Source of the DNA: an uncultured Pelagibacteraceae bacterium
GTDB taxonomy: Bacteria; Pseudomonadota; Alphaproteobacteria; Pelagibacterales; Pelagibacteraceae
Direction: 5' to 3'
DNA length: 64,000 nucleotides
Assembly: GCA_902604305.1 (NCBI GenBank)
Contig: CACKXS010000001.1
Coordinates: 1-64,000 of the forward strand
Shown here: positions 37,093-47,674 of the stretch, one piece after another
How positions within the stretch are numbered: the stretch's first letter is position 1
How the letters are laid out: each line of letters opens with the position of its first letter
Notes under the pieces: model-generated
What the model was told of the DNA's origin: nothing
Seen by the model: only the letters and a program-made list of their open reading frames with translations
Databases searched by the model: none
Made by a program: the position numbers and the translations under genes

Positions 37093-39122
37093 TGATTAAA
37101 TTAAAGGTTAATGATATAGATTTAGAAGTTGAAGAAGGATTAACTGTACTTCAAGCGTGTGAAAAAGCGGGAGCGGAAATTCCTAGATTTTGTTATCATG
37201 AAAAACTTTCAATAGCTGGAAACTGTAGAATGTGTTTAGTTGAAATTGAAAAATCACCTAAGCCAGTTGCCTCGTGCGCTATGCCAATAGCCGAAGGAAT
37301 GAATATTAAAACTAATACTGAAAAAGTTGAAAAAGCACGAAAGGGTGTAATGGAATTTTTACTAGCAAATCATCCTTTAGACTGTCCTGTTTGTGATCAG
37401 GGTGGTGAATGTGATTTGCAAGACCAATCAATGTTTTATGGGATAGACAAAAGTAGATATAAAGAAAACAAAAGAGAAGTACCAGATAAATACATGGGTC
37501 CTTTAATTAAAACTCAAATGACTAGATGTATTCACTGTACGAGATGTATTAGATTTGCCACAGAAGTTGCTGGAGTTACAGAACTTGGCGCGATTGGCAG
37601 GGGCGAGGATATGCAGATTACTACGTATTTAGAAAAATCAATGGAATCTGAATTATCAGCAAATGTTATTGATTTGTGTCCTGTGGGAGCTTTAACTTCA
37701 AAGCCTTATGTTTTCGAAGCAAGACCTTGGGAGCTTAAAAAAACTGAAACCATAGATGTAATGGATGCAGTTGGTTCTAATGTTAGAGTTGATACATACG
37801 GTTGGGAAGTCAAGCGAGTTTTGCCAAGAGTTAATGAAGATATTAATGAAGAATGGATATCTGATAAAACTCGCTATGCATGTGATGGAATTAAAAATCA
37901 AAGAATAGACACTCCCTATATAAAGGATAATAAAAATTTTAAAAAAATATCCTGGAATGAAGCTTACAAAATAATTGTTAAAAAAATTAACGAAACTGCC
38001 TCTGATAAAATTGGAGGTTTTACTGGAGATCTTACTAACATGGAAACTTTGTATGTTACAAAAGAGTTTTTCAATAAAACTATTAAGTCAAAATATCTAG
38101 ACTCAAGGGTTAATAATTCTTATGTAAATACTAATAATAGAGAAAATTATATATTTAATTCAACAATAAATGGCATTGAAGATGCAGATTTAATAATTCT
38201 AATAGGTACAAATCCTAGGTATGAAGCTACAATTTTAAACTCAAGAATAAATAAAAGTTATATTAAGAATAATGTTGAAATCTATTCTATTGGTGATGTT
38301 GGTGATTTAACTTATCCATATAAAATTCTTCCAAATGAGACCAAAATTATTAAAGACATAGTTCAAGATAATCACGATCTGTCTTCTAAAATTAAAAATT
38401 CGAAAAATCCATTAATAATAATTGGACATTCAGTACTAAAGTTAAATTCAGGCAAATATATATTTGAAAAAATAAAAAAATATTTAAATTCAATAAATAA
38501 AATTTCTGATAACTGGAATTCATTAAACGTTTTGTCAAAGGATGCATCTACAGTTGGCTCAAATGATTTAAAAATAATAAGTTCCTCAGAGAACGAAAAT
38601 ATAACTTTGACAAAAACTTTGAATAATGAATTTGAGGTTTTATTTCTAATTGGACAAGATAATCTTAAATTTAAAAAGAAAAATGAATTTATTATATATA
38701 TAGGAAGTCATGGAGATATTGGCGCTGAAAGTGCTGATATTATTTTACCAGGAGCGACTTATACAGAACAAGATGGATACTTTACCAATTTGGAAGGAAA
38801 AATCCAGAAAGCCTACAAAGCATCTTATCCTCCAGGTGAAGCTAAAGAAGATTGGGAAATTATTAATAATTTATCAGAATTACTAAAGAGAAAAAAAATA
38901 TTTAATAATAAAGACGAATTAGTAGATAGCATGTTTAATTATTTAAATTTGAAAACAGAAAATAATAAACATGATCTTAATGAACCAATTTTTGTTGATG
39001 AAAAAATTTTAGTGGAAAATTTTGATTATTATTTTTCAAATGTTATTGCAAGAGCATCAAAAACTATGACTGAATGTCATAACGAAAAAATAAAATTAAA
39101 AAATACTGGAACAGATGGATAA
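37092..39122 (+). CDS. nuoG: NADH-quinone oxidoreductase subunit G
   Basis: A 676-aa 75-kDa subunit. N-terminal ligands are Cys34, Cys45, Cys48 and Cys62 (2Fe-2S), His94, Cys98, Cys101 and Cys107 (N5), and Cys146, Cys149, Cys152 and Cys196 (N4). The C-terminal molybdopterin-like half is strongly A+T drifted (rich in Asn, Lys, Ile) but keeps the order of the family, including [18 protein letters not shown] residues near 545-560. Overlaps nuoH by one base. Confidence 0.95.
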   Translation: MIKLKVNDIDLEVEEGLTVLQACEKAGAEIPRFCYHEKLSIAGNCRMCLVEIEKSPKPVASCAMPIAEGMNIKTNTEKVEKARKGVMEFLLANHPLDCPVCDQGGECDLQDQSMFYGIDKSRYKENKREVPDKYMGPLIKTQMTRCIHCTRCIRFATEVAGVTELGAIGRGEDMQITTYLEKSMESELSANVIDLCPVGALTSKPYVFEARPWELKKTETIDVMDAVGSNVRVDTYGWEVKRVLPRVNEDINEEWISDKTRYACDGIKNQRIDTPYIKDNKNFKKISWNEAYKIIVKKINETASDKIGGFTGDLTNMETLYVTKEFFNKTIKSKYLDSRVNNSYVNTNNRENYIFNSTINGIEDADLIILIGTNPRYEATILNSRINKSYIKNNVEIYSIGDVGDLTYPYKILPNETKIIKDIVQDNHDLSSKIKNSKNPLIIIGHSVLKLNSGKYIFEKIKKYLNSINKISDNWNSLNVLSKDASTVGSNDLKIISSSENENITLTKTLNNEFEVLFLIGQDNLKFKKKNEFIIYIGSHGDIGAESADIILPGATYTEQDGYFTNLEGKIQKAYKASYPPGEAKEDWEIINNLSELLKRKKIFNNKDELVDSMFNYLNLKTENNKHDLNEPIFVDEKILVENFDYYFSNVIARASKTMTECHNEKIKLKNTGTDG

Positions 39123-40123
39123 TGATTGAATACTTAAATATTTTAATTACTGAAATTTATAAAATTTTCCTTTTAATTATTCCTATTTTAACCGCAGTAG
39201 CAATGATTGTTTGGCTTGATAGAAGAGTATGGGCTTTTGTTCAAAAAAGAAGAGGACCAAATGTAGTTGGTCCTTTTGGCTTGTTTCAATCTTTAGCTGA
39301 TGCTTTAAAGTATATTTTTAAGGAAATAATCATACCTGCAAGTTCTAATAAAATCATATTTGTTCTTGCACCAATCGTAACAATGACATTAGCTTTAATA
39401 TCTTGGGCTGTTATACCATTTAGTGAAGAATTGGTTCTGGCAAATATAAATGTAGGTATACTTTATCTTTTTGCAGTTTCATCTCTAGGCGTATATGGAA
39501 TTATAATGGGTGGCTGGGCGTCAAATTCAAAATATCCCTTTTTAGGAGCAATAAGATCTGCAGCGCAAATGGTATCATATGAAGTTTCTATTGGTGTAAT
39601 AATAATAAATGTTTTGTTATGTGTTGGTTCATTAAATTTAACTGACATTGTTTTAGCTCAAAAAAATTTATGGTTTATAGTTCCTCTATTTCCAATGTTT
39701 ATCATTTTTTTTATCTCTGCTCTTGCAGAAACTAATAGACCTCCATTTGATTTACCAGAAGCAGAAGCCGAATTAGTTGCTGGATATCAAACTGAATATT
39801 CAGGAATGATGTATGCAATGTTCTGGTTAGGTGAATATGCAAATATTTTATTAATGTGTAGTATGGGATCTATTTTGTTTTTAGGTGGATGGTTATCTCC
39901 AATAGATCTTTATCCTTTTACTCTTGTGCCTGCACCACTCTGGCTGATAATTAAAATATTATTATTATTTATTTTATTCTCTTTAGTTAAAGCAATTGTA
40001 CCAAGATATAGATATGATCAATTAATGAAATTAGGATGGAAAATTTTTCTTCCTTTATCACTAACTTGGGTAGTTTTAACAGCGAGTTATTTATTTTATT
40101 TTAATCTACTACCGGTAAATTAA
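39122..40123 (+). CDS. nuoH: NADH-quinone oxidoreductase subunit H
   Basis: A 333-aa membrane subunit at the junction of the two arms, with about eight spans. [21 protein letters not shown] (about residues 43-63; key Gly-Pro-Asn, Gln, Asp-Ala) and [17 protein letters not shown] (near 203-219), both part of the quinone entry chamber, are intact. Confidence 0.97.
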   Translation: MIEYLNILITEIYKIFLLIIPILTAVAMIVWLDRRVWAFVQKRRGPNVVGPFGLFQSLADALKYIFKEIIIPASSNKIIFVLAPIVTMTLALISWAVIPFSEELVLANINVGILYLFAVSSLGVYGIIMGGWASNSKYPFLGAIRSAAQMVSYEVSIGVIIINVLLCVGSLNLTDIVLAQKNLWFIVPLFPMFIIFFISALAETNRPPFDLPEAEAELVAGYQTEYSGMMYAMFWLGEYANILLMCSMGSILFLGGWLSPIDLYPFTLVPAPLWLIIKILLLFILFSLVKAIVPRYRYDQLMKLGWKIFLPLSLTWVVLTASYLFYFNLLPVN

Positions 40124-40125
40124 TT

Positions 40126-40611
40126 ATGAAAATATCAAGATTACTTAAAACAATTTTATTGCTAGATTTTATTAGTGCTTTAATTATCGCCATAAAAGAA
40201 TCTTTTAAATCTAAAAAAACATTAAACTATCCATTTGAAAAAGGAAAAATCAGCCCAAGGTTCCGAGGTGAGCATGCTTTAAGAAGATATCCCAATGGTG
40301 AAGAAAGATGCATAGCATGTAAATTGTGTGAAGCTGTTTGTCCAGCTCAAGCAATTACAATTGAATCAACTGAAAAAGAAGATGGTAGCAGAAAAACAAC
40401 AAGGTATGACATTGATATGCTTAAATGCATATATTGTGGTTTATGTGAGGAGTCTTGCCCCGTTGATGCAATTGTTCAAGGACCTAATTTTGAATTTTCA
40501 ACAGAGACACGCGAGGAGCTTTATTATAATAAGCAAAAATTATTAGATAATGGTGACAGATGGGAAAGTTTATTAGCAGCAAATATTAAAGCAGACAATC
40601 CATACAGATAA
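40126..40611 (+). CDS. nuoI: NADH-quinone oxidoreductase subunit I
   Basis: A 161-aa ferredoxin-like subunit with clusters N6a and N6b. The ligands are Cys62, Cys65, Cys68, Cys72 and Cys101, Cys104, Cys107, Cys111. The N-terminal amphipathic helix docks to NuoH. Normal alphaproteobacterial length. Confidence 0.97.
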   Translation: MKISRLLKTILLLDFISALIIAIKESFKSKKTLNYPFEKGKISPRFRGEHALRRYPNGEERCIACKLCEAVCPAQAITIESTEKEDGSRKTTRYDIDMLKCIYCGLCEESCPVDAIVQGPNFEFSTETREELYYNKQKLLDNGDRWESLLAANIKADNPYR

Positions 40612-40613
40612 AT

Positions 40614-41249
40614 ATGATAATTCACACAATATTTTTTTATATTTTTTCTATAATTGCTATTTTTTCAGCAATCATGGTTACTGTTTCAAGAAATACAGTC
40701 CATTCTGTTTTTTTTCTAATATTAGATTTTATAACTATTTCTTGTCTTTTTATAATGATAGGTGCTGAATTCATAGGAATGATAATGCTAATAGTTTATG
40801 TTGGTGCAGTAGCAGTTTTATTTTTATTTGTAGTTATGATGCTTAATGTATCTAAGCAAAAAAATGAGTGGCTTGGAGATGAAAAAAATTCAAATCATAT
40901 TCCAATTGGTCTTTTAATAAGTGGAATTATATTTTTTGAACTAATAATTGTTGTTGGTGGATGGAAATATAAACCTGAATTATTAAAAACATTTTCTTCT
41001 ATAGGAATAGATTTAGATAGTACAAATACTCATGAAATTGGTAAAGTTTTGTACACAGATTATATTCACCTCTTTCAGTTAAGCGGTATGGTTCTTTTAG
41101 TAGCTATGATTGGAGCTATTGTTTTAACATTTAGAAAAAGAGAAGGAATTAAGCGACAAAGCTATTTTAGGCAAATATCAAGAGAAAGAACTGAAGGTGT
41201 CGAACTAGCCGATCCAAAGAATAATGAAGGAGTAAAAATAGATGTTTGA
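40614..41249 (+). CDS. nuoJ: NADH-quinone oxidoreductase subunit J
   Basis: A 211-aa membrane subunit with five spans. The third span carries the conserved [21 protein letters not shown] block (about residues 52-72; key Glu, Tyr, Val-Gly-Ala), the pi-bulge helix of the proton path. It has a polar C-terminal tail and overlaps nuoK by 8 bases. Confidence 0.95.
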   Translation: MIIHTIFFYIFSIIAIFSAIMVTVSRNTVHSVFFLILDFITISCLFIMIGAEFIGMIMLIVYVGAVAVLFLFVVMMLNVSKQKNEWLGDEKNSNHIPIGLLISGIIFFELIIVVGGWKYKPELLKTFSSIGIDLDSTNTHEIGKVLYTDYIHLFQLSGMVLLVAMIGAIVLTFRKREGIKRQSYFRQISRERTEGVELADPKNNEGVKIDV

Positions 41250-41553
41250 AATATCTTTAGGTCATTATCTGATTTTAGCAGCAACTATTTTTACAATTGG
41301 TGTTGTTGGAATATTCTTAAATAGAAAAAATATTATAGTAATTTTAATGAGTATTGAATTAATACTTCTCGCCGTTAATATTAATTTGGTTGCTTTTTCG
41401 ATTTATATGAATGATTTAGTTGGTCAAATATTTACACTATTTATACTTACTGTTGCAGCAGCTGAAGCTGCAATAGGTTTAGCAATAATTGTAATTTATT
41501 ATAGAAATTCTGGAACAATTAGAGTTCAAGAAATTGATAAATTAAAAGGTTAA
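41242..41553 (+). CDS. nuoK: NADH-quinone oxidoreductase subunit K
   Basis: A 103-aa three-span subunit homologous to MrpC. It carries membrane glutamates in [16 protein letters not shown] (about residue 37) and [11 protein letters not shown] (about 72), both part of the proton path. Overlaps nuoJ by 8 bases and is 1 base from nuoL. Confidence 0.96.
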   Translation: MFEISLGHYLILAATIFTIGVVGIFLNRKNIIVILMSIELILLAVNINLVAFSIYMNDLVGQIFTLFILTVAAAEAAIGLAIIVIYYRNSGTIRVQEIDKLKG

Positions 41554-41554
41554 A

Positions 41555-43474
41555 ATGGAATTTGAATATCTAATTATTTTTCTACCATTAGTGGGCGCTA
41601 TCATTTCAGGATTTTTTGGAAAATTTTTAGGTTCAAGAAATTCAGAAATTTTAACTAGTTTGTTTGTTACAATTTCTTCAATTTTTTCTTTTTTAATTTT
41701 TTATAAGGTCTTTAACGATGGTTATATAAATAATTTAGATATATTTACTTGGATAAACTCAGGATCATTTAATGTTAATTGGTCAATTAAAATAGATGCT
41801 CTTTCATCTGTTATGTTAGTTGTTGTAACATTAGTTTCTTCAATTGTTCATATATACTCAATTGGATATATGTCACATGATCCACATAAACAACGTTTCA
41901 TGTCCTACTTATCGCTATTTACATTTTCTATGTTGATGCTTGTAACTTCAGATAATTTTTTACAGCTGTTTTTTGGTTGGGAAGGTGTAGGACTATGTTC
42001 TTATTTTTTAATAGGTTTTTGGTTTAAAAAGGAAAGCGCTAATGCAGCTGCTATAAAAGCATTTGTTGTTAATCGTGTAGGCGATTTTGGATTTGCACTA
42101 GGTATATTTTTAATATTTTATTTATTTGGAACAGTTAATTATGCAGAAGTATTTGAATTAATACCACAGTCTTTAGATGTAAATTTAACCTTCTTAGGAT
42201 TAAGTTTTAATGCAATTAATTTAATTTGCATTCTTTTATTTATAGGTGCAATGGGTAAATCTGCACAAATATTTTTACATACATGGTTACCTGATGCAAT
42301 GGAAGGACCTACTCCTGTATCTGCGCTGATCCATGCTGCAACTATGGTAACAGCTGGCGTGTTTTTAGTTGTAAGATGTTCGCCTATATATGAATACTCT
42401 CCACTTGCATTAAATATTATAACTATTGTCGGCATGTCCACAGCATTTTTTGCGGCAACTGTAGCTTTAGCTCAAGATGATATCAAAAAAATAATAGCTT
42501 ATTCAACGTGTAGTCAATTAGGATATATGTTTTTTGCGGCTGGTGTTGGTGCTTATAATGTTGCCATGTTTCATTTGTTTACACATGCTTTTTTTAAAGC
42601 TTTATTGTTCTTAGGATCTGGTTCAGTAATTCATTCATTTAAAGATGAACAAAATATTAATTTAATGGGAGGAGTTTGGAAAAAACTTCCATACTCATGG
42701 ATATTAATGGTGATAGGAACTCTTGCACTAACTGGATTTCCATTTTTATCCGGCTTCTATTCAAAAGATGCAATCATAGAGTTTGCTTACTTGAGAGGTA
42801 ATACAGTAGGCTATTTTGCGGCTGGAATAGGTGTATTCACAGCTCTATTAACTTCAATTTACTCATGGAGACTAATGTTCAAAACTTTTCATGGTAACTA
42901 CAACAATAAAAAATTAAATATATCTAGCCTACATGAGTCGCCAATGGTCATGATAATTCCATTAATAATTCTTGCAATTGGTGCAATATTTTCTGGATTT
43001 TTATTTAAAGATTTATTTATTGGAATTGAATCATCAAGCAATTTCTGGAAAAATTCAATTTTCTTTTTGGAACCACTGAGCCAAGATCATCCACCATCAT
43101 GGTTTATATTTCTAACACCAATATTAGTAATTTTGTCTATACCTGCAGCTTATTACATATTTGTTAAAAATATTAAAATTACAAATGAAATAGTAAATGG
43201 AAACTTACCATTATATAATTTTTTAAAAAACAAATGGTATTTTGATGAACTTTATGATTATTTATTTGTTAATCCTTCTAAAAAGATTGGCTTATATTTT
43301 TGGAAAAAAATAGATTTAAGATTTATTGATAGATTTGGCCCCGATGGTATTTCCAATTTAATAAAAAATATTTCTTTGTTTGCAGTAAAATTCCAAAATG
43401 GGTTTATATATCATTATGCTTTTATAATGTTATTAGGATTTTCTGCTTTATTAACTTTTTTAATACTTAGATAA
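41555..43474 (+). CDS. nuoL: NADH-quinone oxidoreductase subunit L
   Basis: A 639-aa antiporter-like subunit. GWEGVGLCSYFLIGFW (about residues 142-157) with its membrane Glu, and HTWLPDAMEGPTPVSALIHAATMVTAG (starting near residue 241; key His, Asp, Glu, Lys-region), are the proton-channel motifs. The long C-terminal lateral helix is present. The stop overlaps nuoM by one base. Confidence 0.96.
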   Translation: MEFEYLIIFLPLVGAIISGFFGKFLGSRNSEILTSLFVTISSIFSFLIFYKVFNDGYINNLDIFTWINSGSFNVNWSIKIDALSSVMLVVVTLVSSIVHIYSIGYMSHDPHKQRFMSYLSLFTFSMLMLVTSDNFLQLFFGWEGVGLCSYFLIGFWFKKESANAAAIKAFVVNRVGDFGFALGIFLIFYLFGTVNYAEVFELIPQSLDVNLTFLGLSFNAINLICILLFIGAMGKSAQIFLHTWLPDAMEGPTPVSALIHAATMVTAGVFLVVRCSPIYEYSPLALNIITIVGMSTAFFAATVALAQDDIKKIIAYSTCSQLGYMFFAAGVGAYNVAMFHLFTHAFFKALLFLGSGSVIHSFKDEQNINLMGGVWKKLPYSWILMVIGTLALTGFPFLSGFYSKDAIIEFAYLRGNTVGYFAAGIGVFTALLTSIYSWRLMFKTFHGNYNNKKLNISSLHESPMVMIIPLIILAIGAIFSGFLFKDLFIGIESSSNFWKNSIFFLEPLSQDHPPSWFIFLTPILVILSIPAAYYIFVKNIKITNEIVNGNLPLYNFLKNKWYFDELYDYLFVNPSKKIGLYFWKKIDLRFIDRFGPDGISNLIKNISLFAVKFQNGFIYHYAFIMLLGFSALLTFLILR

Positions 43475-44967
43475 TGGATTTTCCTTTTTTATCATCACTA
43501 ATTTTATTACCGTTAATAGGAGCTTTATTTATTTTTTTTTCAAAATCAAAATCAAATACTTATCTAACCATTAAATACTTAGCTCTCTTTGTTTCATTTG
43601 CCAATTTTATTTTATCTTTATATCTTTGGTACTTATTTGATCCATCAACTGCAGAGTTTCAATTTTTAGAAGAACGATCTTGGATTAAAAGTTTTATAAA
43701 TTATAAAGTTGGTATAGATGGTATTTCAATTTTATTTATTATACTAACAGCTTTCATCACACCATTGTGTATCGTTTCAGTAAATAGTACGGTTAAATAC
43801 AGATTGAAAGATTTTCTTGTTGCAATACTTGTTATGGAATCTTTAATGATTGGTGTTTTTTGCTCATTAGACTTAGTTATATTCTATCTTTTCTTTGAAG
43901 GAGGTTTAATTCCAATGTTTTTAATAATTGGTATTTGGGGTGGTGAAAGAAGAGTTTATTCTGCTTTTAAATTTTTTCTTTATACACTTCTTGGATCTGT
44001 TCTTATGCTTGTAGCGATTATTTCAATATACTGGTTTACAGGAAGTACAGATATAACTTATTTATATGACTTTGGAATTGATGAGAAGTACCAATATTTA
44101 TTGTGGTTAGCTTTTTTCAGTTCGTTTGCTGTCAAAACCCCAATGTGGCCTGTTCATACTTGGCTACCAGATGCTCACGTAGAAGCTCCAACAGCTGGCT
44201 CGGTTTTATTAGCTGCGATATTGTTAAAAATGGCTGGATATGGTTTTATTAGATTTTCAGTTGGTCTTTTTCCTGTAGCTTCTGAATATTTTATTCCTTT
44301 AATCTATATTTTAAGTTTAATCGCAATTATTTACACTTCACTTGTTGCATTAATGCAGGAAGATATGAAAAAATTGATTGCTTACTCCTCTGTTGCACAC
44401 ATGGGATTTGTAACTTTAGGAATATTTACATTCACACAACAAGGATTAGAAGGAAGTATATTTCAAATGATCAGTCATGGTCTAGTTTCGGCGGCACTTT
44501 TCTTATCAGTTGGTGTAATTTATGAGAGAATGCACACAAGATTAATTGATAATTATGGTGGTCTGGTTTCTGTAATGCCTAAATATTCAATTGTTTTAAT
44601 GGTATTTACTCTTGGTGCAGTAGGTCTTCCAGGAACAAGTGGATTTATAGGAGAATTTTTGATTTTGATCGGAGCGTTTAAAAAAAGTTTTTTAGTAGCA
44701 GCTATAGCAAGCATAGGAGTAATTTTATCTGCAGCTTACATGCTTTGGCTTTATAAAAGAGTTGTGTTTGGTGAAATTAAGAAAGATGAAATAAAAAAAA
44801 TGTCTGACTTAAATAGAGCAGAAATTTTTATTCTTACCGTTCTTGTTCTGCCAATCATTTTTTTTGGTTTTTACCCAGAACCATTATTGAATACGACAGA
44901 AATTTCTATAGAAAATTTAATTGAAATGTACAAGACTAATATAAATTCAAATTTAGTAGAAAAATAA
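43474..44967 (+). CDS. nuoM: NADH-quinone oxidoreductase subunit M
   Basis: A 497-aa antiporter-like subunit with about 14 spans. FYLFFEGGLIPMFLIIGIWGG (about residues 134-154; key Glu), the HTWLPDAHVEAPTAGSVLLA motif (near 225-244), and LIAYSSVAHMGF are typical. It forms the middle proton channel. The next gene starts immediately at 44968. Confidence 0.96.
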   Translation: MDFPFLSSLILLPLIGALFIFFSKSKSNTYLTIKYLALFVSFANFILSLYLWYLFDPSTAEFQFLEERSWIKSFINYKVGIDGISILFIILTAFITPLCIVSVNSTVKYRLKDFLVAILVMESLMIGVFCSLDLVIFYLFFEGGLIPMFLIIGIWGGERRVYSAFKFFLYTLLGSVLMLVAIISIYWFTGSTDITYLYDFGIDEKYQYLLWLAFFSSFAVKTPMWPVHTWLPDAHVEAPTAGSVLLAAILLKMAGYGFIRFSVGLFPVASEYFIPLIYILSLIAIIYTSLVALMQEDMKKLIAYSSVAHMGFVTLGIFTFTQQGLEGSIFQMISHGLVSAALFLSVGVIYERMHTRLIDNYGGLVSVMPKYSIVLMVFTLGAVGLPGTSGFIGEFLILIGAFKKSFLVAAIASIGVILSAAYMLWLYKRVVFGEIKKDEIKKMSDLNRAEIFILTVLVLPIIFFGFYPEPLLNTTEISIENLIEMYKTNINSNLVEK

Positions 44968-46383
44968 ATGATTAATTTAAATTTTATTTATTCTGAAATA
45001 TTTCTTTGTTTAGCTATTATGATCTTATTATTAATAGGAGTATTTAAAAAAAATAGTTCATACTTAATTTATAATTTAAGTATTTTGTCTTTATTTGGTT
45101 GTTTGGCTTTGATTTTAAATTTTCCAATAAACACAAATGTAGAATTATTTAATAACAGTTTCAAAATTGATTACTTATCTACGTATATGAAAATTTTATT
45201 AATTCTATCAGGAATTTTCGTATTACTTTCTTCTAGCAAATACATACAAATAATTAAAATAAATAAAATTGAATACCCAATCTTAATTTTATCATCAGTA
45301 GTAGGAATGATGGTAATGATTAGTTCAAATGATTTAATTTTGTTTTACATTGGCTTAGAATTACAGTCTCTATCATTATATGTATTGGCATCATTTAATA
45401 GAGACAATATATTATCTTCAGAGTCTGGTTTAAAATATTTTGTTTTAAGTGCATTGTCATCTGGTCTTCTTCTTTATGGCTGTTCTTTAATATATGGTTT
45501 TTCTGGATCAACAAATTTTAATTTAATTTCAGAAAACATTAACCAAGATAGTTATGGACTAACTTTTGGAATAGTTTTTATAATTACTGGTTTAGCCTTC
45601 AAAATATCTGCTGTTCCATTTCACATGTGGGCTCCAGATGTTTACGAAGGATCACCAACTTCAGTAACAATTTTCTTTGCAATATTACCAAAAATTGCAG
45701 CTTTAACTGTATTTATAAGAATTTTGTATGTTCCATTCTTAAATATTATTGACCAATGGCAAATTATAATTATTTTTCTTTCAATAGCTTCTATGTTATT
45801 CGGAGCAATTGCTGCAATTGGTCAAAAAAATCTTAAAAGGCTAATTGCATATAGCTCCATAGGTCATATGGGTTATGCATTAGCTGGTTTATCGACTGGA
45901 ACTAATCTGGGAATACAAAGTTCCATAACTTATATTTCGATTTACTTGTTTATGAATTTAGCATTTTTTTGCTGTCTTTTCATGTTGAGAAGAGATGAAA
46001 AGTATTTTGAAAATATTGAAGATTTATCAGGTTTGTCAAAAAATCATCCAATATTGTCATTTTCACTTTTGATTGTACTATTTTCGTTGGCAGGCATACC
46101 TCCACTGGTTGGTTTTTTTGCAAAATTTTATATTTTTACTGCTGTAGTAGAACAATCAATGTACGCATTAGCTATAATTGGTTTGCTTTCAACTGTTATA
46201 GCAGCATTTTATTATCTAAGAATAATAAAGGTAATTTATTTTGACCCAGAAAAAGAAAGATATGAAAAAAACCATAACATTGGATTAAAAATATCATTAG
46301 CATTTTCAACAATATTTATTCTCTTTTATTTCATTTATCCAAGTCCATTAATTGAAATAATAGAAAAAATTAACATTATTTAA
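44968..46383 (+). CDS. nuoN: NADH-quinone oxidoreductase subunit N
   Basis: A 471-aa antiporter-like subunit and the last gene of complex I here. FYIGLELQSLSLYVLASF (about residues 126-143) with the conserved Glu, and FHMWAPDVYEGSPTSVT near 213-229, are the channel motifs. The stop overlaps birA by one base, so the transcript very likely continues. Confidence 0.95.
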   Translation: MINLNFIYSEIFLCLAIMILLLIGVFKKNSSYLIYNLSILSLFGCLALILNFPINTNVELFNNSFKIDYLSTYMKILLILSGIFVLLSSSKYIQIIKINKIEYPILILSSVVGMMVMISSNDLILFYIGLELQSLSLYVLASFNRDNILSSESGLKYFVLSALSSGLLLYGCSLIYGFSGSTNFNLISENINQDSYGLTFGIVFIITGLAFKISAVPFHMWAPDVYEGSPTSVTIFFAILPKIAALTVFIRILYVPFLNIIDQWQIIIIFLSIASMLFGAIAAIGQKNLKRLIAYSSIGHMGYALAGLSTGTNLGIQSSITYISIYLFMNLAFFCCLFMLRRDEKYFENIEDLSGLSKNHPILSFSLLIVLFSLAGIPPLVGFFAKFYIFTAVVEQSMYALAIIGLLSTVIAAFYYLRIIKVIYFDPEKERYEKNHNIGLKISLAFSTIFILFYFIYPSPLIEIIEKINII

Positions 46384-46904
46384 TGAGTTTTAAAAAATTT
46401 TTTTATAAAAAAGTTAGTAGCACAAATGATTTAGCAATAAAAAAAATTAATAGGGGAACTATCAAAGGTATTATCATTGCTGATTATCAAAAAAAGGGTA
46501 GAGGTCAACAAGGAAAAAAATGGTTATCTTTTAAGGGAAATATATTTATGACTATATTTTTTAATATAAAAAAAAATATGAATATAAAAAAAATTACTAT
46601 TTTAAATTGTAAAATAATAAAAAAAGTATTATTCCAATTCATTAAAAAGACAATTGTAATTAAACCACCCAACGATTTATTTATTAATAAAAAAAAAATA
46701 TGTGGAATACTTCAAGAGATTAAATTTAAAAATGAATCAAAATTTTTAATAATTGGAATTGGAATTAACTTAGTTAAAAGCCCAAAAATTAAAAATTATC
46801 CAACCACTAATATTTTGAAAGAAACTGGTATTAAAGTAAAAAAGTATGATCTAATTAAAAATATAGAAAAAAGCTATATTAAAAATTTAAAACTGTTTGC
46901 ATAA
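46383..46904 (+). CDS. birA: biotin-[acetyl-CoA-carboxylase] ligase, minimal form
   Basis: A 173-aa ligase that activates biotin with ATP and attaches it to the carboxylase carrier protein. STNDLAIK (about residues 13-20), KGRGQQGKKW (about 39-48), the KPPNDLF motif (about 98-104) and GIGINLV (about 141-147) are intact. It lacks the N-terminal DNA-binding domain of E. coli BirA and most of the C-terminal SH3-like domain found in longer ligases, so it is a catalytic-core-only version. No repressor role is expected. Position after nuoN is common in alphaproteobacteria. Confidence 0.9.
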   Translation: MSFKKFFYKKVSSTNDLAIKKINRGTIKGIIIADYQKKGRGQQGKKWLSFKGNIFMTIFFNIKKNMNIKKITILNCKIIKKVLFQFIKKTIVIKPPNDLFINKKKICGILQEIKFKNESKFLIIGIGINLVKSPKIKNYPTTNILKETGIKVKKYDLIKNIEKSYIKNLKLFA

Positions 46905-46930
46905 ATAATTGAATTGATTAAGAATATATA

Positions 46931-47674
46931 ATGTACGTTATTGGAGATATAGGAAACACCGAAACAAAAATATGTGTATACTCTACACAAAAAAAAATTA
47001 TAAAAAAAATAATTTTAAAATCTAATTTAATAAGCAATAGTTATCTTAAAAAAAATTTATCTTCTATTTTTAAAAAAAATGTTATTATAAAAAAAGTAGT
47101 TTTTAGTAGCGTTGTTCCAAAAATATTTAAACTAATAAAATTTTATTTATTAAAAAATTTTAAATTAAAATCTTTTGAAATAAAGGAACTTAATATTAAT
47201 AGGTTAATTAAAATATCAGTCAATAGAAAGCAAATTGGATCTGATAGACTTTGTAATGCAGTTGGAATTAATGATAATAAAAATAACTATATTATTATAG
47301 ATTTTGGTACAGCTACAACGTTTGATGTTATAATTAAAAATAAATATTTGGGTGGTATAATTGCTCCGGGTGTATTGCTTTCTCTTAACACTCTTATATC
47401 AAAGGCTTCACTCATCCCATCTTTAAAACTAAAAAAAGTTAAAAATGTTTTAGGTAAAAATACTATTTCAGCAGTAAGATCTGGTTTTTATTGGGGCTAC
47501 ATTGGTTTAGTAGAAAATATAATTGATAGAATTTCTAAACATACTAAAAAAAAATATAAATTAATTTTAACAGGTGGTTATTCTCATCTATTTATTAAAT
47601 CTATTAAGCAAAAAGCGCGTATAGATAAGGATATAACTATAAAGGGACTTTTAAAAATTACTAAATTATTATGA
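46931..47674 (+). CDS. coaX: type III pantothenate kinase
   Basis: A 247-aa ASKHA kinase, first step of coenzyme A synthesis. The phosphate motifs DIGNTETKICVY (about residues 6-17), GSDRLCNAVG (about 98-107) and DFGTATTFDVI (about 119-129), followed by GGIIAPG, define CoaX rather than CoaA. The protein is strongly enriched in Ile and Lys. It overlaps the RNase J gene by 4 bases (ATGA). Confidence 0.93.
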   Translation: MYVIGDIGNTETKICVYSTQKKIIKKIILKSNLISNSYLKKNLSSIFKKNVIIKKVVFSSVVPKIFKLIKFYLLKNFKLKSFEIKELNINRLIKISVNRKQIGSDRLCNAVGINDNKNNYIIIDFGTATTFDVIIKNKYLGGIIAPGVLLSLNTLISKASLIPSLKLKKVKNVLGKNTISAVRSGFYWGYIGLVENIIDRISKHTKKKYKLILTGGYSHLFIKSIKQKARIDKDITIKGLLKITKLL

